Assembly (NCBI GenBank): GCA_018712345.1
Contig: DVHG01000002.1
Coordinates: forward strand, 30,464-94,463
Reading direction: 5' to 3'
Origin: Candidatus Onthovicinus excrementipullorum
Lineage (GTDB): Bacteria; Bacillota; Clostridia; Oscillospirales; Acutalibacteraceae
DNA: 64,000 nt
This document shows, piece by piece, positions 43,649 through 53,670 of the stretch (position 1 is its first letter; each line of letters opens with the position of its first letter). The notes under the pieces were generated by a model. That model was given only the letters and a program-made list of their open reading frames with translations, was not told the DNA's origin and did not search any database. A program made the translations under genes and the position numbers.

Positions 43649-46600
43649 ATGCGCGGCACCTGTCAAACGAACCATACTGCTGGCCTCAGATCACAGCTGA
43701 AATCGGACCTGAAGGTCATCCGCTCCGCCTATCGTGTGGCGCAGCGGGAGCGGGAGGGGGGCGAGCTATCCCCCCGCACCGAATGGCTGACCGATCACTT
43801 CCACCGCCTGGAGCGAGAGGGGAGGGCCGCCCTGTGCGAGCTGGAAAATGTTCCACCGCTCCCGGAGCACAGCGGGAAAATTCGCATTTTTTCCCTGTGC
43901 CTCGGCCTGTGCGCGGAGGGCAGGCTGCCCAATCAGGAAACGCTTTGCCGCACACTGGCGGCGGAGCACCTGTCGGTGTGGGAGGTTCAGCTTTTGCCAC
44001 TGATGCTCCGCGCGGCGCTGATTCACCGTGCGCGTGAGAGCGTGGACGATCCCACCGGCACGGTGGAAAACACGGCCCGGTCCCTCCTCGCGCTTGATGA
44101 AATTGACTTTGAATCCGTCACGCAGGAGATCTGCGAGACGCAGCGGATCCTGATGCTTGATCCGGCGGGCATCTATCCCCGCATGGATCCGGATACGCAG
44201 GCGCATTACCGCGAGGACGTGGCCCGTCTGGCCGTCAGGCGCGGCGTTGGGGAGACACGGGTCGCGGCCGAGTTGCTGCGGCAGGCGCGCGAGGCCCCGG
44301 AGGGCCAAAACCACATTGGCTTTTTCCTGCGGGACAGCGCTGCCCGCGAACGGAAACGGCTGCGGGTGCGGGGAATTCTGTCGCTGGTACTGCCGCCCGT
44401 CCTGGCGCTGGGCACGGGGATTTTGTCCGCCGTGCTGTCCGGACGGTGGTATCTGGCCATCCTGCTCCTTCCGCTCCTGTGGGAGATCTTTCTCCATCCC
44501 ATGCAGGCTATTTTTACCCGCGGCGTGCGCCCCCGTCCACTGCCGCGCATGGCGCTCGACGGCGCCGTGCCGGAATACGCCCGGACGCTGATCGTGGTCT
44601 CCGATCTGCTCCCGGAGGCAGCGCGGGCCCCTGCTGCCGCCGCCCATCTGGAAGAGCTCTACCGCGCCAACAGGCAGGGGGCTGTGGAGATCCTGATGCT
44701 GGCCGATTATAAGAGCGCGGCGGAGCCCGTATGCCCGGCCGATGAGGCCGATTACAGCGCCATGAGGCAGGAGATTGACCGCCTGAACGACCGCTACTCC
44801 GGCGGCTTCCTGCTCGCGGTGCGCGACCGTACCTTCAGTGCGGCACAGGGCTGTTATACGGGCTATGAGCGCAAGCGCGGCGCCATCACCCAGCTTGTTC
44901 AGGCCATCTGCGGGGAGGCGGTCCCGGGGCTGCATCTGTCCGGCTGTACCGGCCACCTGCCCCAGGTGAAGTATTTGATCCTTCTGGACGCAGATACCGA
45001 TCTGCCCTTTAACACCGCGCTGGAGATGGTGCGCTGCGCCGTCCACCCGCTGAACCGGCCGCAGATTGATCCGCGCACACGTGCCGTCCAAAGCGGATAC
45101 GGAATTCTGGTGCCGGAGGTGGCGACTTCAATCGAATCCGCCCGGACCACGGGTTTTACGCGCGTCATGGCCGGGGCGGGTGGTGTGAGCTCCTATGATG
45201 TGGGCAGCAGCAATTTTTATCAGGACCTGTTTGGCCAGAGCATTTTCTCCGGCAAGGGGATTGTGGATGTGCACGCCTTCCATACCGTTATGCAGGACAG
45301 GATTGAGGAGGGGACCGTGCTCAGCCACGATGTTTTGGAAGGGGGGTTCCTGTGTGCAGGCTTCCTCAGCGGCATCTATGTGACGGACGCCTTCCCCACG
45401 CGGGAGGAGTCCTACCTCAAGCGGATGCACCGCTGGGTCCGGGGGGACTGGCAAAACGTCGTCTTTCTACGCCGCCATCCCTATGGCGCCGGGAGTGATA
45501 ATCCAGCAGGCGCGCTGACGAAATACCAGCTCTTTGACAATCTCCGCCGCTCGTTCACATCCGCTTGGATCTGGATCGCGTTGCTCGCCGCACCGTTCAT
45601 CGGCGGGGCGGCGGGGGCTATGCTCGCAGTACTTGCGCTGGTCACGAGTGCCGCTGGGGAACTGTTTGGCTGCGTCAGTGCGCTGCTGTGCGGCGGATTG
45701 CGCGCCTTTTCCGGCCGGTTTTACTCCCGGGTGCTGCCGGACGCCGCAGCAGATCTCGCGCGGGCGGGGGTGAAGATGATCTCCGCTGCACGTACGGGAT
45801 TCATCTGCCTGGATGCGATCGTCCGGGCTTTGTGGCGAACGGCCGTCTCCCGTAAAAAAATGCTTGAGTGGACCACCGCCGCGGACAGTGAAAAAAGTGA
45901 CTCACCCAAGCTCCGACCGCTGCTGCCCTCTCTGCTGACAGGGTTCTACTTGGCCCTATCACTGGAGTGGCCGCTGATCCTGATCGGTGTGACGCAGTGG
46001 GGAGATGTGTGGTTCGACCGGTGGAGTGCCAAGGCGCAGCCCGATGAGCGCTTAGGCGATCCCGTACTGCGGGAGTATGTCACCTCCTGCGCCGCAGCAC
46101 AGTGGCGGTATTATACGGAATATGTGACGGCGGCGGAAAACTACCTGCCGCCGGACAACGTGCAGGAGACGCCCGCCGCCCGTGTGGCGCACCGGACTTC
46201 CCCGACGAATATCGGCCTGATGATGCTGTGCACGCTCGCCGCGCGGGATTTTGGATTCATCGGCAGCGGGGAACTCTTCACCCGGCTGAACAACACGCTC
46301 TCCACCGTGGAACGGCTGGAAAAATACAGGGGGCACCTGCTCAACTGGTATGACACCCGGACGCTCCGCCCCATGAAGCCGGTCTATGTCTCCTCGGTGG
46401 ACAGCGGCAATTTCCTCGGCTGCATCACCGCGCTGCGCGCGGGGCTGGCGGAGTATGCGGCGGAGGAGCCGCGGCTGACGCAGCTGGCTGAGCGGCTGGG
46501 GCGCCTGGCCGCGGGGACGGATCTGTATTTTCTGTACCATGAAAAAAAGAATTTGTTCCACATTGGGTACGATGTCGAAAAGCAGGAACTTACTCCCTCC

Positions 46601-49600
46601 TGCTATGACCTGCTCATGAGCGAAGCGCGCCTGACGAGCTATTATGCCGTGGCCCGGCGGACCGTACCCAAAAAACACTGGGCCGCTCTGGGGCGCACCC
46701 TCGCGCGGGACGGTGCCTATGCGGGCCCTGTCTCATGGACGGGGACCATGTTTGAGTACTATATGCCGCATCTGCTCCTGCCCGCCTATGAAAACACGCT
46801 CCTCTCCGAGGCGCTCAAATTCTGCCTGCACTGTCATCAGGAGCGTGTGCGCGGCAGGGGGATCCCCTGGGGAATCTCAGAGAGCGGTTTTTACGCCTTT
46901 GACCCCGCGCTCAACTATCAGTATGAAGCGCACGGCGTACAGAAGCTGGGGCTCAAGCAGGGGCTGGATGACGATCTGGTCATCTCTCCCTATTCCACCT
47001 TTCTCACCCTCCCCTTTGCGCCGAAGGAGGCCTACCGCAACCTGAAGGAGATTGAGGATCTGGAGATGACAGGGCGCTGCGGCTTCTATGAGGCCGCGGA
47101 TTTTACACCGGGCCGTGTGCAGGGGCAGGACTACGCCGTGGTGCGCAGCTATATGGCGCATCATGTGGGGATGAGCATGCTCGCGTGTGTAAATACCGTC
47201 AGGGGGAATATTATGCAAAAGCGCTTTATGGCGGACGGGGACATGGCCGCCGCCAAGAGTATTTTGGAGGAGAAGGCACAGCAGGGAGCCGTGATTTTTG
47301 ACGATGTCCTGCGCGATCAGCCGCCCAAGAGGCCGGAGCAGCCCGACTCCGGCGCCGTGGACGTCTATCGGATCGACCGGGCGCGTCCGCAGACGGCGCT
47401 GCTGTCCAACGGGGAGTGGAACACCGTGGTGACCGATTCGGGCCTGAGCCGTTCCCTGTACCGCGGGGCGGAAATGACCTTTTCAGATGGGGACCTGCTC
47501 CGCCGGCCCTGTGGGATTTTCTGCGTCCTGCGGGCACAGGGCGTCCGGTTTCCGATCAATAAGGGGCTCGCCGCGGCGGACGAGGAGGCCGAGTATGAGG
47601 CGTGCTTTACGGCGGACCGCGCTGTGCTCAGTGCGGAGAAGAGCGCCGTGCGCGCCCGGATGGAGGTGCTCGTTCACCCGCGCATCCCCGGGGAGATCCG
47701 GCGCATCAGCATCAGAAACAGGCGCGGCGCACCGCTGAAGGGGAGTTTGGTGCTCTATCTGGAGCCTGGACTCGCCGCCGCTGCGGATGGACGTGCCCAC
47801 CCCGCCTTTTCGCGGCTGTTTGTCACCGTGGAGTATGACGCATCCCTGCATGCACTGGTGTACACCCGCCGGCCGCGCGGGGAGGAACCGCCGCTGAGTA
47901 TGGCTGTAGGCCTTGCGGACGGCGGGCCGCTCTCTTTTGAAACGGACAGGACGGCCTTGCTCCACCGTCCCGCGGGGATTTTTTCCCTGACGGGCGAAGA
48001 GCCCGCGTTCGGGAACACGCTTGGTGTCAAGGATGTGTGCGCCGCCATTCGGATCCCCTTTGAGGCGGCTCCCCGGGGATCGTTTCACACGGCGCTCGTG
48101 ATCACGGCAGCTCAGACGCCGCAGGAGGCCAAGCTCCGGCTGCTGCGGGCGAGGGCGGATGCACTTGGCACGGCTGGCGCGCCTGTCCCCTTTGCGCGGG
48201 ACAGTCTGGACGGGGTCCTCCTCTCCCAGATGCTGCCGCATCTGCTCTATACGGCACAGGGCGGGCCGGAGTATGACCGGGCCGCGGCGCAGCTCACGGC
48301 GGGACAGAGCGCTCTGTGGAGCACCGGAATCTCCGGAGACCTGCCAATTGTGCTCATGAGCCCGGATCCGGAGGACGACCGCCTGTCCGCCTGTCTCCGG
48401 CTCTGCAAACGGCTGGCCCTGTGCGGCCTCCCGTTTGATCTGGCCGTGATCGGTGCGGAGGACCGCTTTGACCGGACGGTCGATTTTGTACGCGACTGTG
48501 CACGGCGCTGCGGCTGCGCGGAGTTGCTCGGCGCCCGGGGAGGGATCCACCTGCTGTGCCGTGAGCGTACAGATCCCCAGGCGCTGCAGTGCCTGACCGC
48601 CGCGGCGCGGTATATTGTGCCGCAAGGGGCGGAGCGAATGCTGCTCCCGCTGCCCGAATTCGTCCCACTGCAGATCAGCCCGGTCCGCCCGTGTGAGATG
48701 GCGGCTGAGGAATCGCCCGTAGTACGTGTGGCGGGCGGTGCTTTCCGCGGCGGCGATTTTACCGTGACGGAGCGTCCGCAGATCCCATGGACCCACGTGC
48801 TCGCCAACGAGGCATTTGGCACACTTGTGAGCGATGCGGCCCTCGGATATACGTGGGCGGTCAATTCCCGTGAAAATAAACTGACCCCGTGGCTGAACGA
48901 CCCCTGCTGTGACAACCGCGGCGAGCTCCTCTTGCTGTCCACCGGCGGTACGGTCTATGACCTGCTGGACGGGGCGCGGTGCACCTTTTCGCCGGACGGG
49001 GTGTGCTGGAATGCCGAAGCTGGACCGTTTTCCACGCGGGTTTCCGTTACGGTTCCGGCGCGCGGTAGTGTCAAATATATTGACCTGCACATCCACAGCC
49101 GCTCAGATCGGGAGGAGACATTCACCTGTGCCTATTATACCGAACCCGTCCTCGGCGTTACCCGTGAAAACGCCCGTTTTATCCGCGCCCGCACGATGGG
49201 CGACGGCCTGCTGATGGAAAACCCCTACGGCTGTGCCGTACCCGGATTCCTGTGGCAGGGGATCGAAGGGGGGATCGGCTTTTACTGCTGTGACCGTGTC
49301 CGCTTCCTCTCCGGCGGGTGGGACGATCCGCGCCTGCTCCCGCTGACGGACCCGTGTGCGGCCGTGTGCCGGCAGGTGCAGATCCCGGCGGGAGGTACGG
49401 CTGAGCTCCACTTTTTCCTCGCTTTTGCACAGCGGGCGGAGGCGCTGCCCGATCTGGTACGCGAGAGCCGGGATCAGCACCGTGAGCCCCTCCCACTCTG
49501 CGTTGAGACCCCCGATCCGTTCCTGAATCAGATGATTAATGGCTGGCTGCCACATCAGATCCATGCCTGCCGGATTGATGCGCGCACCGGGTTTTACCAG

Positions 49601-50965
49601 TGCGGTGGTGCCTGGGGCCTGCGTGATCAGCTTCAGGATGCGGGCTCGCTCGTCCTTCTGGACAGTGCGCCGCTCCGTCGGCAGCTCCTGCGTGCATGCG
49701 CGCGCCAGTTCCCGCAAGGGGATGGCCTGCACTGGTGGCATGAGCTCCCGGCCGATGGCGGATCGGTCCGTGGGGTGCGTACCCGGTACAGCGATGACTA
49801 CGTGTGGATCGCCTATGAGACGGCACGCTACTGCCGGTGTACCGGCGACCTGGATTTCCTGAAAGAGTCCGTCCCCTATCTGGAGGGGGAAGAGCTGCGC
49901 GAGGAGGAAAAGGAGCGCTACTTCAGTCCCGCTCAGTCGGCGGAAGAGGGCAGTGTTTATGAGCACGCTGTCCGCGCACTTGAGCGCGCGCTGACCCTGA
50001 TCGGCCCGCACGGCCTGCCCCTGATCGGGGGCGGCGACTGGAACGACGGATACAACCGCATTGGGGAGAAGGGGCAAGGGGAGAGCGTCTGGCTGGCGCA
50101 GTTCCTCGCGCTGACGCTCGATGACTTTGCCCCGCTGTGTACCCACATGGGAGAGGAGTGGCGCTCCCGCCGATTCCGTGAGCAGGCGGATATCCTGCGC
50201 GCAAATGTGGAGGCAAACTGTTTTGACGGCGACCGGTATATCCGCGCCCTGTTTGATAGCGGTGAGGCGCTCGGCGCCAGGGGGCGCGGCGCATGTGCGA
50301 TCGACTCCCTCACACAGTCCTTTGCCGTGCTCTGCGGCCAGCGCGCTCAGGAGCGCCTCTCCCTCGCACTGGACACTGCCGTGCGGGAACTTTCCGATCC
50401 GCAGAACCACCTGATCCGCCTGTTCACGCCGCCGTTTGACGGCGACGAGGGGGCGCCAAACCCCGGCTATGTCGCGGCCTATCCCCCCGGAGTGCGCGAA
50501 AACGGCGGGCAGTACACGCATGCGGCCGTTTGGCTCTGCATGGCGCTGCTGCGTGCCGGGCGGACAGATGAGGGGTACAGCCTGCTCTGCCAGATCAATC
50601 CCGCCGCAATCTGTGCCGATCCGGAGGCGGCCAGACGATACCGGGCGGAGCCGTATGCCCTTGCGGGGGATGTCACCGCTAATCCACGCGCGCCGGGTCA
50701 GGCCGGGTGGACCCAGTACACCGGTTCGGCCGGCTGGTTCTATGTGACAGCGGTGGAGGAGCTGCTCGGCCTGCATCTGGAGGACGGCGTGCTCTGCGTT
50801 CACCCGCGCCTCCCCTCAGGCTGGGACGGATACACGGCCCATTACCGCTTTGGGAAAAATACGCGCGTACACCTTACAGTCCGCCGCGGGGACAGATCGG
50901 AAAACGACCCGATCCGCATCCCGCCGGACGGGGGAGAGCACCGGATCGTGATAACAATTTGTTAA
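43649..50965 (+). CDS. Cyclic beta-1,2-glucan synthase-type protein (GT84, glycoamylase-like and GH94 domains)
   Basis: A 2438-aa membrane enzyme of the NdvB/Cgs type, which makes and cyclises beta-1,2-glucan from UDP-glucose. Order: N-terminal region; hydrophobic segments near 242-290; GT84 domain with DADTDLP near 445 and HRWVRGDWQ near 594; further membrane spans at about 637-690 and 764; a glycoamylase-like domain (ESGFYAFDPALNYQYEAHG near 1072-1090); and a C-terminal GH94 region with GGGDWNDGYNRIG near 2126. The start at 43649 follows AAAGGGG; an upstream ATG at 43589 is possible. Slightly shorter than the roughly 2800-2900 aa proteobacterial proteins. Not clustered with other polysaccharide genes. 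Confidence 0.88.
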   Translation: MRGTCQTNHTAGLRSQLKSDLKVIRSAYRVAQREREGGELSPRTEWLTDHFHRLEREGRAALCELENVPPLPEHSGKIRIFSLCLGLCAEGRLPNQETLCRTLAAEHLSVWEVQLLPLMLRAALIHRARESVDDPTGTVENTARSLLALDEIDFESVTQEICETQRILMLDPAGIYPRMDPDTQAHYREDVARLAVRRGVGETRVAAELLRQAREAPEGQNHIGFFLRDSAARERKRLRVRGILSLVLPPVLALGTGILSAVLSGRWYLAILLLPLLWEIFLHPMQAIFTRGVRPRPLPRMALDGAVPEYARTLIVVSDLLPEAARAPAAAAHLEELYRANRQGAVEILMLADYKSAAEPVCPADEADYSAMRQEIDRLNDRYSGGFLLAVRDRTFSAAQGCYTGYERKRGAITQLVQAICGEAVPGLHLSGCTGHLPQVKYLILLDADTDLPFNTALEMVRCAVHPLNRPQIDPRTRAVQSGYGILVPEVATSIESARTTGFTRVMAGAGGVSSYDVGSSNFYQDLFGQSIFSGKGIVDVHAFHTVMQDRIEEGTVLSHDVLEGGFLCAGFLSGIYVTDAFPTREESYLKRMHRWVRGDWQNVVFLRRHPYGAGSDNPAGALTKYQLFDNLRRSFTSAWIWIALLAAPFIGGAAGAMLAVLALVTSAAGELFGCVSALLCGGLRAFSGRFYSRVLPDAAADLARAGVKMISAARTGFICLDAIVRALWRTAVSRKKMLEWTTAADSEKSDSPKLRPLLPSLLTGFYLALSLEWPLILIGVTQWGDVWFDRWSAKAQPDERLGDPVLREYVTSCAAAQWRYYTEYVTAAENYLPPDNVQETPAARVAHRTSPTNIGLMMLCTLAARDFGFIGSGELFTRLNNTLSTVERLEKYRGHLLNWYDTRTLRPMKPVYVSSVDSGNFLGCITALRAGLAEYAAEEPRLTQLAERLGRLAAGTDLYFLYHEKKNLFHIGYDVEKQELTPSCYDLLMSEARLTSYYAVARRTVPKKHWAALGRTLARDGAYAGPVSWTGTMFEYYMPHLLLPAYENTLLSEALKFCLHCHQERVRGRGIPWGISESGFYAFDPALNYQYEAHGVQKLGLKQGLDDDLVISPYSTFLTLPFAPKEAYRNLKEIEDLEMTGRCGFYEAADFTPGRVQGQDYAVVRSYMAHHVGMSMLACVNTVRGNIMQKRFMADGDMAAAKSILEEKAQQGAVIFDDVLRDQPPKRPEQPDSGAVDVYRIDRARPQTALLSNGEWNTVVTDSGLSRSLYRGAEMTFSDGDLLRRPCGIFCVLRAQGVRFPINKGLAAADEEAEYEACFTADRAVLSAEKSAVRARMEVLVHPRIPGEIRRISIRNRRGAPLKGSLVLYLEPGLAAAADGRAHPAFSRLFVTVEYDASLHALVYTRRPRGEEPPLSMAVGLADGGPLSFETDRTALLHRPAGIFSLTGEEPAFGNTLGVKDVCAAIRIPFEAAPRGSFHTALVITAAQTPQEAKLRLLRARADALGTAGAPVPFARDSLDGVLLSQMLPHLLYTAQGGPEYDRAAAQLTAGQSALWSTGISGDLPIVLMSPDPEDDRLSACLRLCKRLALCGLPFDLAVIGAEDRFDRTVDFVRDCARRCGCAELLGARGGIHLLCRERTDPQALQCLTAAARYIVPQGAERMLLPLPEFVPLQISPVRPCEMAAEESPVVRVAGGAFRGGDFTVTERPQIPWTHVLANEAFGTLVSDAALGYTWAVNSRENKLTPWLNDPCCDNRGELLLLSTGGTVYDLLDGARCTFSPDGVCWNAEAGPFSTRVSVTVPARGSVKYIDLHIHSRSDREETFTCAYYTEPVLGVTRENARFIRARTMGDGLLMENPYGCAVPGFLWQGIEGGIGFYCCDRVRFLSGGWDDPRLLPLTDPCAAVCRQVQIPAGGTAELHFFLAFAQRAEALPDLVRESRDQHREPLPLCVETPDPFLNQMINGWLPHQIHACRIDARTGFYQCGGAWGLRDQLQDAGSLVLLDSAPLRRQLLRACARQFPQGDGLHWWHELPADGGSVRGVRTRYSDDYVWIAYETARYCRCTGDLDFLKESVPYLEGEELREEEKERYFSPAQSAEEGSVYEHAVRALERALTLIGPHGLPLIGGGDWNDGYNRIGEKGQGESVWLAQFLALTLDDFAPLCTHMGEEWRSRRFREQADILRANVEANCFDGDRYIRALFDSGEALGARGRGACAIDSLTQSFAVLCGQRAQERLSLALDTAVRELSDPQNHLIRLFTPPFDGDEGAPNPGYVAAYPPGVRENGGQYTHAAVWLCMALLRAGRTDEGYSLLCQINPAAICADPEAARRYRAEPYALAGDVTANPRAPGQAGWTQYTGSAGWFYVTAVEELLGLHLEDGVLCVHPRLPSGWDGYTAHYRFGKNTRVHLTVRRGDRSENDPIRIPPDGGEHRIVITIC

Positions 50966-51070
50966 TTCGCCGCCAAAATCTGGAAAAGACGGCGCCGGCG
51001 TGTTATGATAGTATCAGCGGGCGGGACACCGCCCGCCGCCAAAATCATTGTAACGGAGGGATTTAAAAGG

Positions 51071-52360
51071 ATGGAACATCCCCTTTATCAGCGGGAGCTG
51101 GCCGACGGCGTGCGAATCGTCGGCGTGCAGACCTCCCGGTTCAAGACGCTGCGCGTGAGCGTCAGCTTTGCCGTGCAGCTGTGTGCGCAGACTGCGGGCG
51201 TCAATGCGCTCGTGATTTCAATGCTCCAGCGTTCGTGCGCCAGATATCCGGACTTTACTGCGCTTAACAAGCGCCTTGCGGAGCTCTACGGCGCCATCGT
51301 CTACGCCCGGATCACCAAGCAGGGCGACGCACAGGTGCTCACCCTGTATATCAGCACCGTAGACGACCGCTTTGCCCTGGAGGGGGAAAAGCTCGCCGAT
51401 GCGTGCGCGGGCCTGCTGTGCGATATGCTGTTTAACCCCGTGACGGAGGGCGGACTTCTGCCGGAACAGGCCGTGGAGATGGAAAAGCGCCTGCTCAAGG
51501 AGAAGATCGACAGTGAGCTGAGTGACAAGCGCCAATACGCGCTTGAGCAGTGCGAGGCCGCCATGTGCGCGGGAGAGCCGTTCGGCCTGAGCAAGTACGG
51601 AAAAGTCTCCGAGATCGACGCGATTACGCCGCAGATGGCGACGGACGCCATGAAAAAGCTGCTGCGCACGGCACAGGTGCAGATCAACGTGATCGGCTCC
51701 GCGGATGCGCAGGCCGTCGGTGAGCGGTTCCGGCGGGCGTTTGAGCAGCTTGGGCGCGATTACCGCCCGCTGCCGACGCCGGTGTTCGGCCAATTTTCCG
51801 GCACGGTGCGGGAGCAGGAGGAACGGCTCCCCGTCAATCAGGGCAAGCTGGTGCTCGGCCTGCGCACCGGAATGGAATCGCCGGCGGATCACGTTTACGC
51901 AAACGCCGTCATGACCGATATCTTCGGCGGCGGCCCGTACTCGCGCCTGTTCATGAATGTGCGTGAAAAGCTGAGCCTGTGCTACTACTGCTCTGCCCGC
52001 CTGACACGGCAGAAGGGTCTGATCTTTGTCTCCAGCGGTGTGGAGAGCGAAAACGCCGGCAAGGCGCGCGCGGAGATCCTCTATCAGCTCCAGGTTATGA
52101 AGGACGGCCGGTTTGAGGACAGTGAGTTTGCCGCCTCCGTCAAGGCGCTGTCCGATTCGGCGCGCAGCATGAACGATATGCCGGATTATCTGGACACCTG
52201 GTACACCCGCCAAATGACACTGGACGCGGTGGAGACGCCGGAGGATTACGCCCGCCAGATCTCCGCCGTCACCCGAGAGCAGGTGGAGCAGGCGGCACGC
52301 GGCGTGATGCTGGACACCGTGTATCTCCTGAAACCCAATGAAGAGGAGGCGCAGTCATGA
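51071..52360 (+). CDS. yfmF: M16 peptidase-like protein YfmF (EF-P modification-associated family)
   Basis: M16-fold protein, 429 aa, that lacks the HxxEH zinc motif and so is expected to be the non-catalytic partner of the next gene. Typical strings are the N-terminal ADGVRIVGVQTSRFKTLRVS and the central NQGKLVLGLRTG, FGGGPYSRLFMNVREKLSL. ATG at 51071 follows GGAGGG; the frame is open to 51005 but without ribosome site. A TGTTATGAT extended -10 at 51001-51009 may be its promoter. It overlaps yfmH by ATGA. Confidence 0.88.
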   Translation: MEHPLYQRELADGVRIVGVQTSRFKTLRVSVSFAVQLCAQTAGVNALVISMLQRSCARYPDFTALNKRLAELYGAIVYARITKQGDAQVLTLYISTVDDRFALEGEKLADACAGLLCDMLFNPVTEGGLLPEQAVEMEKRLLKEKIDSELSDKRQYALEQCEAAMCAGEPFGLSKYGKVSEIDAITPQMATDAMKKLLRTAQVQINVIGSADAQAVGERFRRAFEQLGRDYRPLPTPVFGQFSGTVREQEERLPVNQGKLVLGLRTGMESPADHVYANAVMTDIFGGGPYSRLFMNVREKLSLCYYCSARLTRQKGLIFVSSGVESENAGKARAEILYQLQVMKDGRFEDSEFAASVKALSDSARSMNDMPDYLDTWYTRQMTLDAVETPEDYARQISAVTREQVEQAARGVMLDTVYLLKPNEEEAQS

Positions 52361-53631
52361 ACAATATCCGTGAGATCAAAAATGAGGCGCTCGGGGAGCG
52401 CTACTTTGAAATCGATCATCCCAGCGGGCTGCGCATCTACGTGCTGCCCAAGGAGGGCTATTCCTCCGCCTACGCCGTGTTCGGCACGCGCTATGGCTCT
52501 GTGGACACCTGCTTCCGACTGAAGGGGGAGGAGCAGTTCACCGCAGTGCCGGAGGGGATCGCCCACTTTCTGGAGCACAAGCTGTTTGAGAGTGAGGAAC
52601 TCGACGCCTTTGAGCGCTACGCCAAGACGGGCGCGAGCGCGAATGCCTATACCAGCTTTGACCGGACGTGCTACCTGTTCTCCACCTCCGGGGACTTTGA
52701 CGCATCCTTTGAAATTCTGCTCGATTTCGTCCAGCACCCGTACTTCACCGCACAGACGGTGCAGAAGGAGCAGGGAATCATCGGGCAGGAGATCCGCATG
52801 TATCAGGATGAGCCGGGCTGGCAGCTGGAGTTCAACCTCCTGCGCGCGCTGTACCAGAAGCATCCCGTGCGGATTGATATTGCCGGCACGATTGACTCTA
52901 TCGCCCAGATCGATGATAAACTGCTCTACGCATGCTATGACCGTTTTTACAATCTGCACAATATGGCGCTCGCCGTGGTGGGCAATGTGACAGTGGACCA
53001 GGTGCTCAAAACGGCTGATAAGCTCTTAAATCCGTGTGAAAAGATTGAGATTGAGCGCAAATTCCCGGAGGAGCCTGCACAGGTCGGCCAGAAGCTCGTG
53101 GAGCAGAAGCTCTCGGTTGCTGTGCCGATGTTTATGCTCGGTTATAAGCAGGACTGCAAAACCACGGCGCGCCCGCTCGGCGAGCGCATTGCCATGTACA
53201 CCCTGCTGGAGGCGGCGGCGGGCGAGTCCTCCCAGCTGTACCATGACCTGATGACCCAGGGGCTCATCAGCCCCGGCTTCGGGAGCGAGTACTTTACCGG
53301 GCCGGGCTATGCCAGCGTATTCTTCGCCGGCGAGTCCACCAGGCCGCACGAGGCCGCAGAGGTGATCCGCACGGCGCTCACGGCCATCCGGAAGGACGGC
53401 GTGGACCCCGACGCGTTTAAACGCGCCAAAAAGCTGCTTTACGGCAGGGAAATTATGGGGTATAATGATGTGGACGGCCTTGCCAACAATTTGATCGACG
53501 CGCACCTGTGCGGGGAGCAGATCTTTGACCGGGCCGAGGGGTACCGGAATGTGACGATTGAGCAGGTCAACCGTGCGGCACAGGTGCTGGATGAGGAGTT
53601 CAGCGCGCTGTCCGTCATCCTGCCCGCCTGA
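52357..53631 (+). CDS. yfmH: M16 family zinc peptidase YfmH (EF-P modification-associated family)
   Basis: Active member of the M16 pair, 424 aa. The inverted zinc motif HFLEH is at about residues 69-73 (IAHFLEHKLFES), with the downstream Glu ligand in the helix beginning EQGIIGQEIRMY. In Bacillus such pairs lie beside ymfI and are tied to EF-P modification; here the neighbours are lgt and folD. It overlaps the yfmF stop by four bases and precedes lgt by 39 bp. Confidence 0.9.
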   Translation: MNNIREIKNEALGERYFEIDHPSGLRIYVLPKEGYSSAYAVFGTRYGSVDTCFRLKGEEQFTAVPEGIAHFLEHKLFESEELDAFERYAKTGASANAYTSFDRTCYLFSTSGDFDASFEILLDFVQHPYFTAQTVQKEQGIIGQEIRMYQDEPGWQLEFNLLRALYQKHPVRIDIAGTIDSIAQIDDKLLYACYDRFYNLHNMALAVVGNVTVDQVLKTADKLLNPCEKIEIERKFPEEPAQVGQKLVEQKLSVAVPMFMLGYKQDCKTTARPLGERIAMYTLLEAAAGESSQLYHDLMTQGLISPGFGSEYFTGPGYASVFFAGESTRPHEAAEVIRTALTAIRKDGVDPDAFKRAKKLLYGREIMGYNDVDGLANNLIDAHLCGEQIFDRAEGYRNVTIEQVNRAAQVLDEEFSALSVILPA

Positions 53632-53670
53632 TCCTCCGGGCCGAATCATCTACCTTGGAGGATTGAGACC

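Noticed and set aside
43766-50803. Several long minus-strand frames inside the glucan synthase gene
   Set aside because: All are complementary to conserved GT84 or GH94 coding sequence and none has a motif of its own.
50968-51046. Direct repeat CGCCGCCAAAATC at 50968 and 51034
   Set aside because: Short, only two copies flanking a GC hairpin before yfmF; could be chance in GC-rich DNA.
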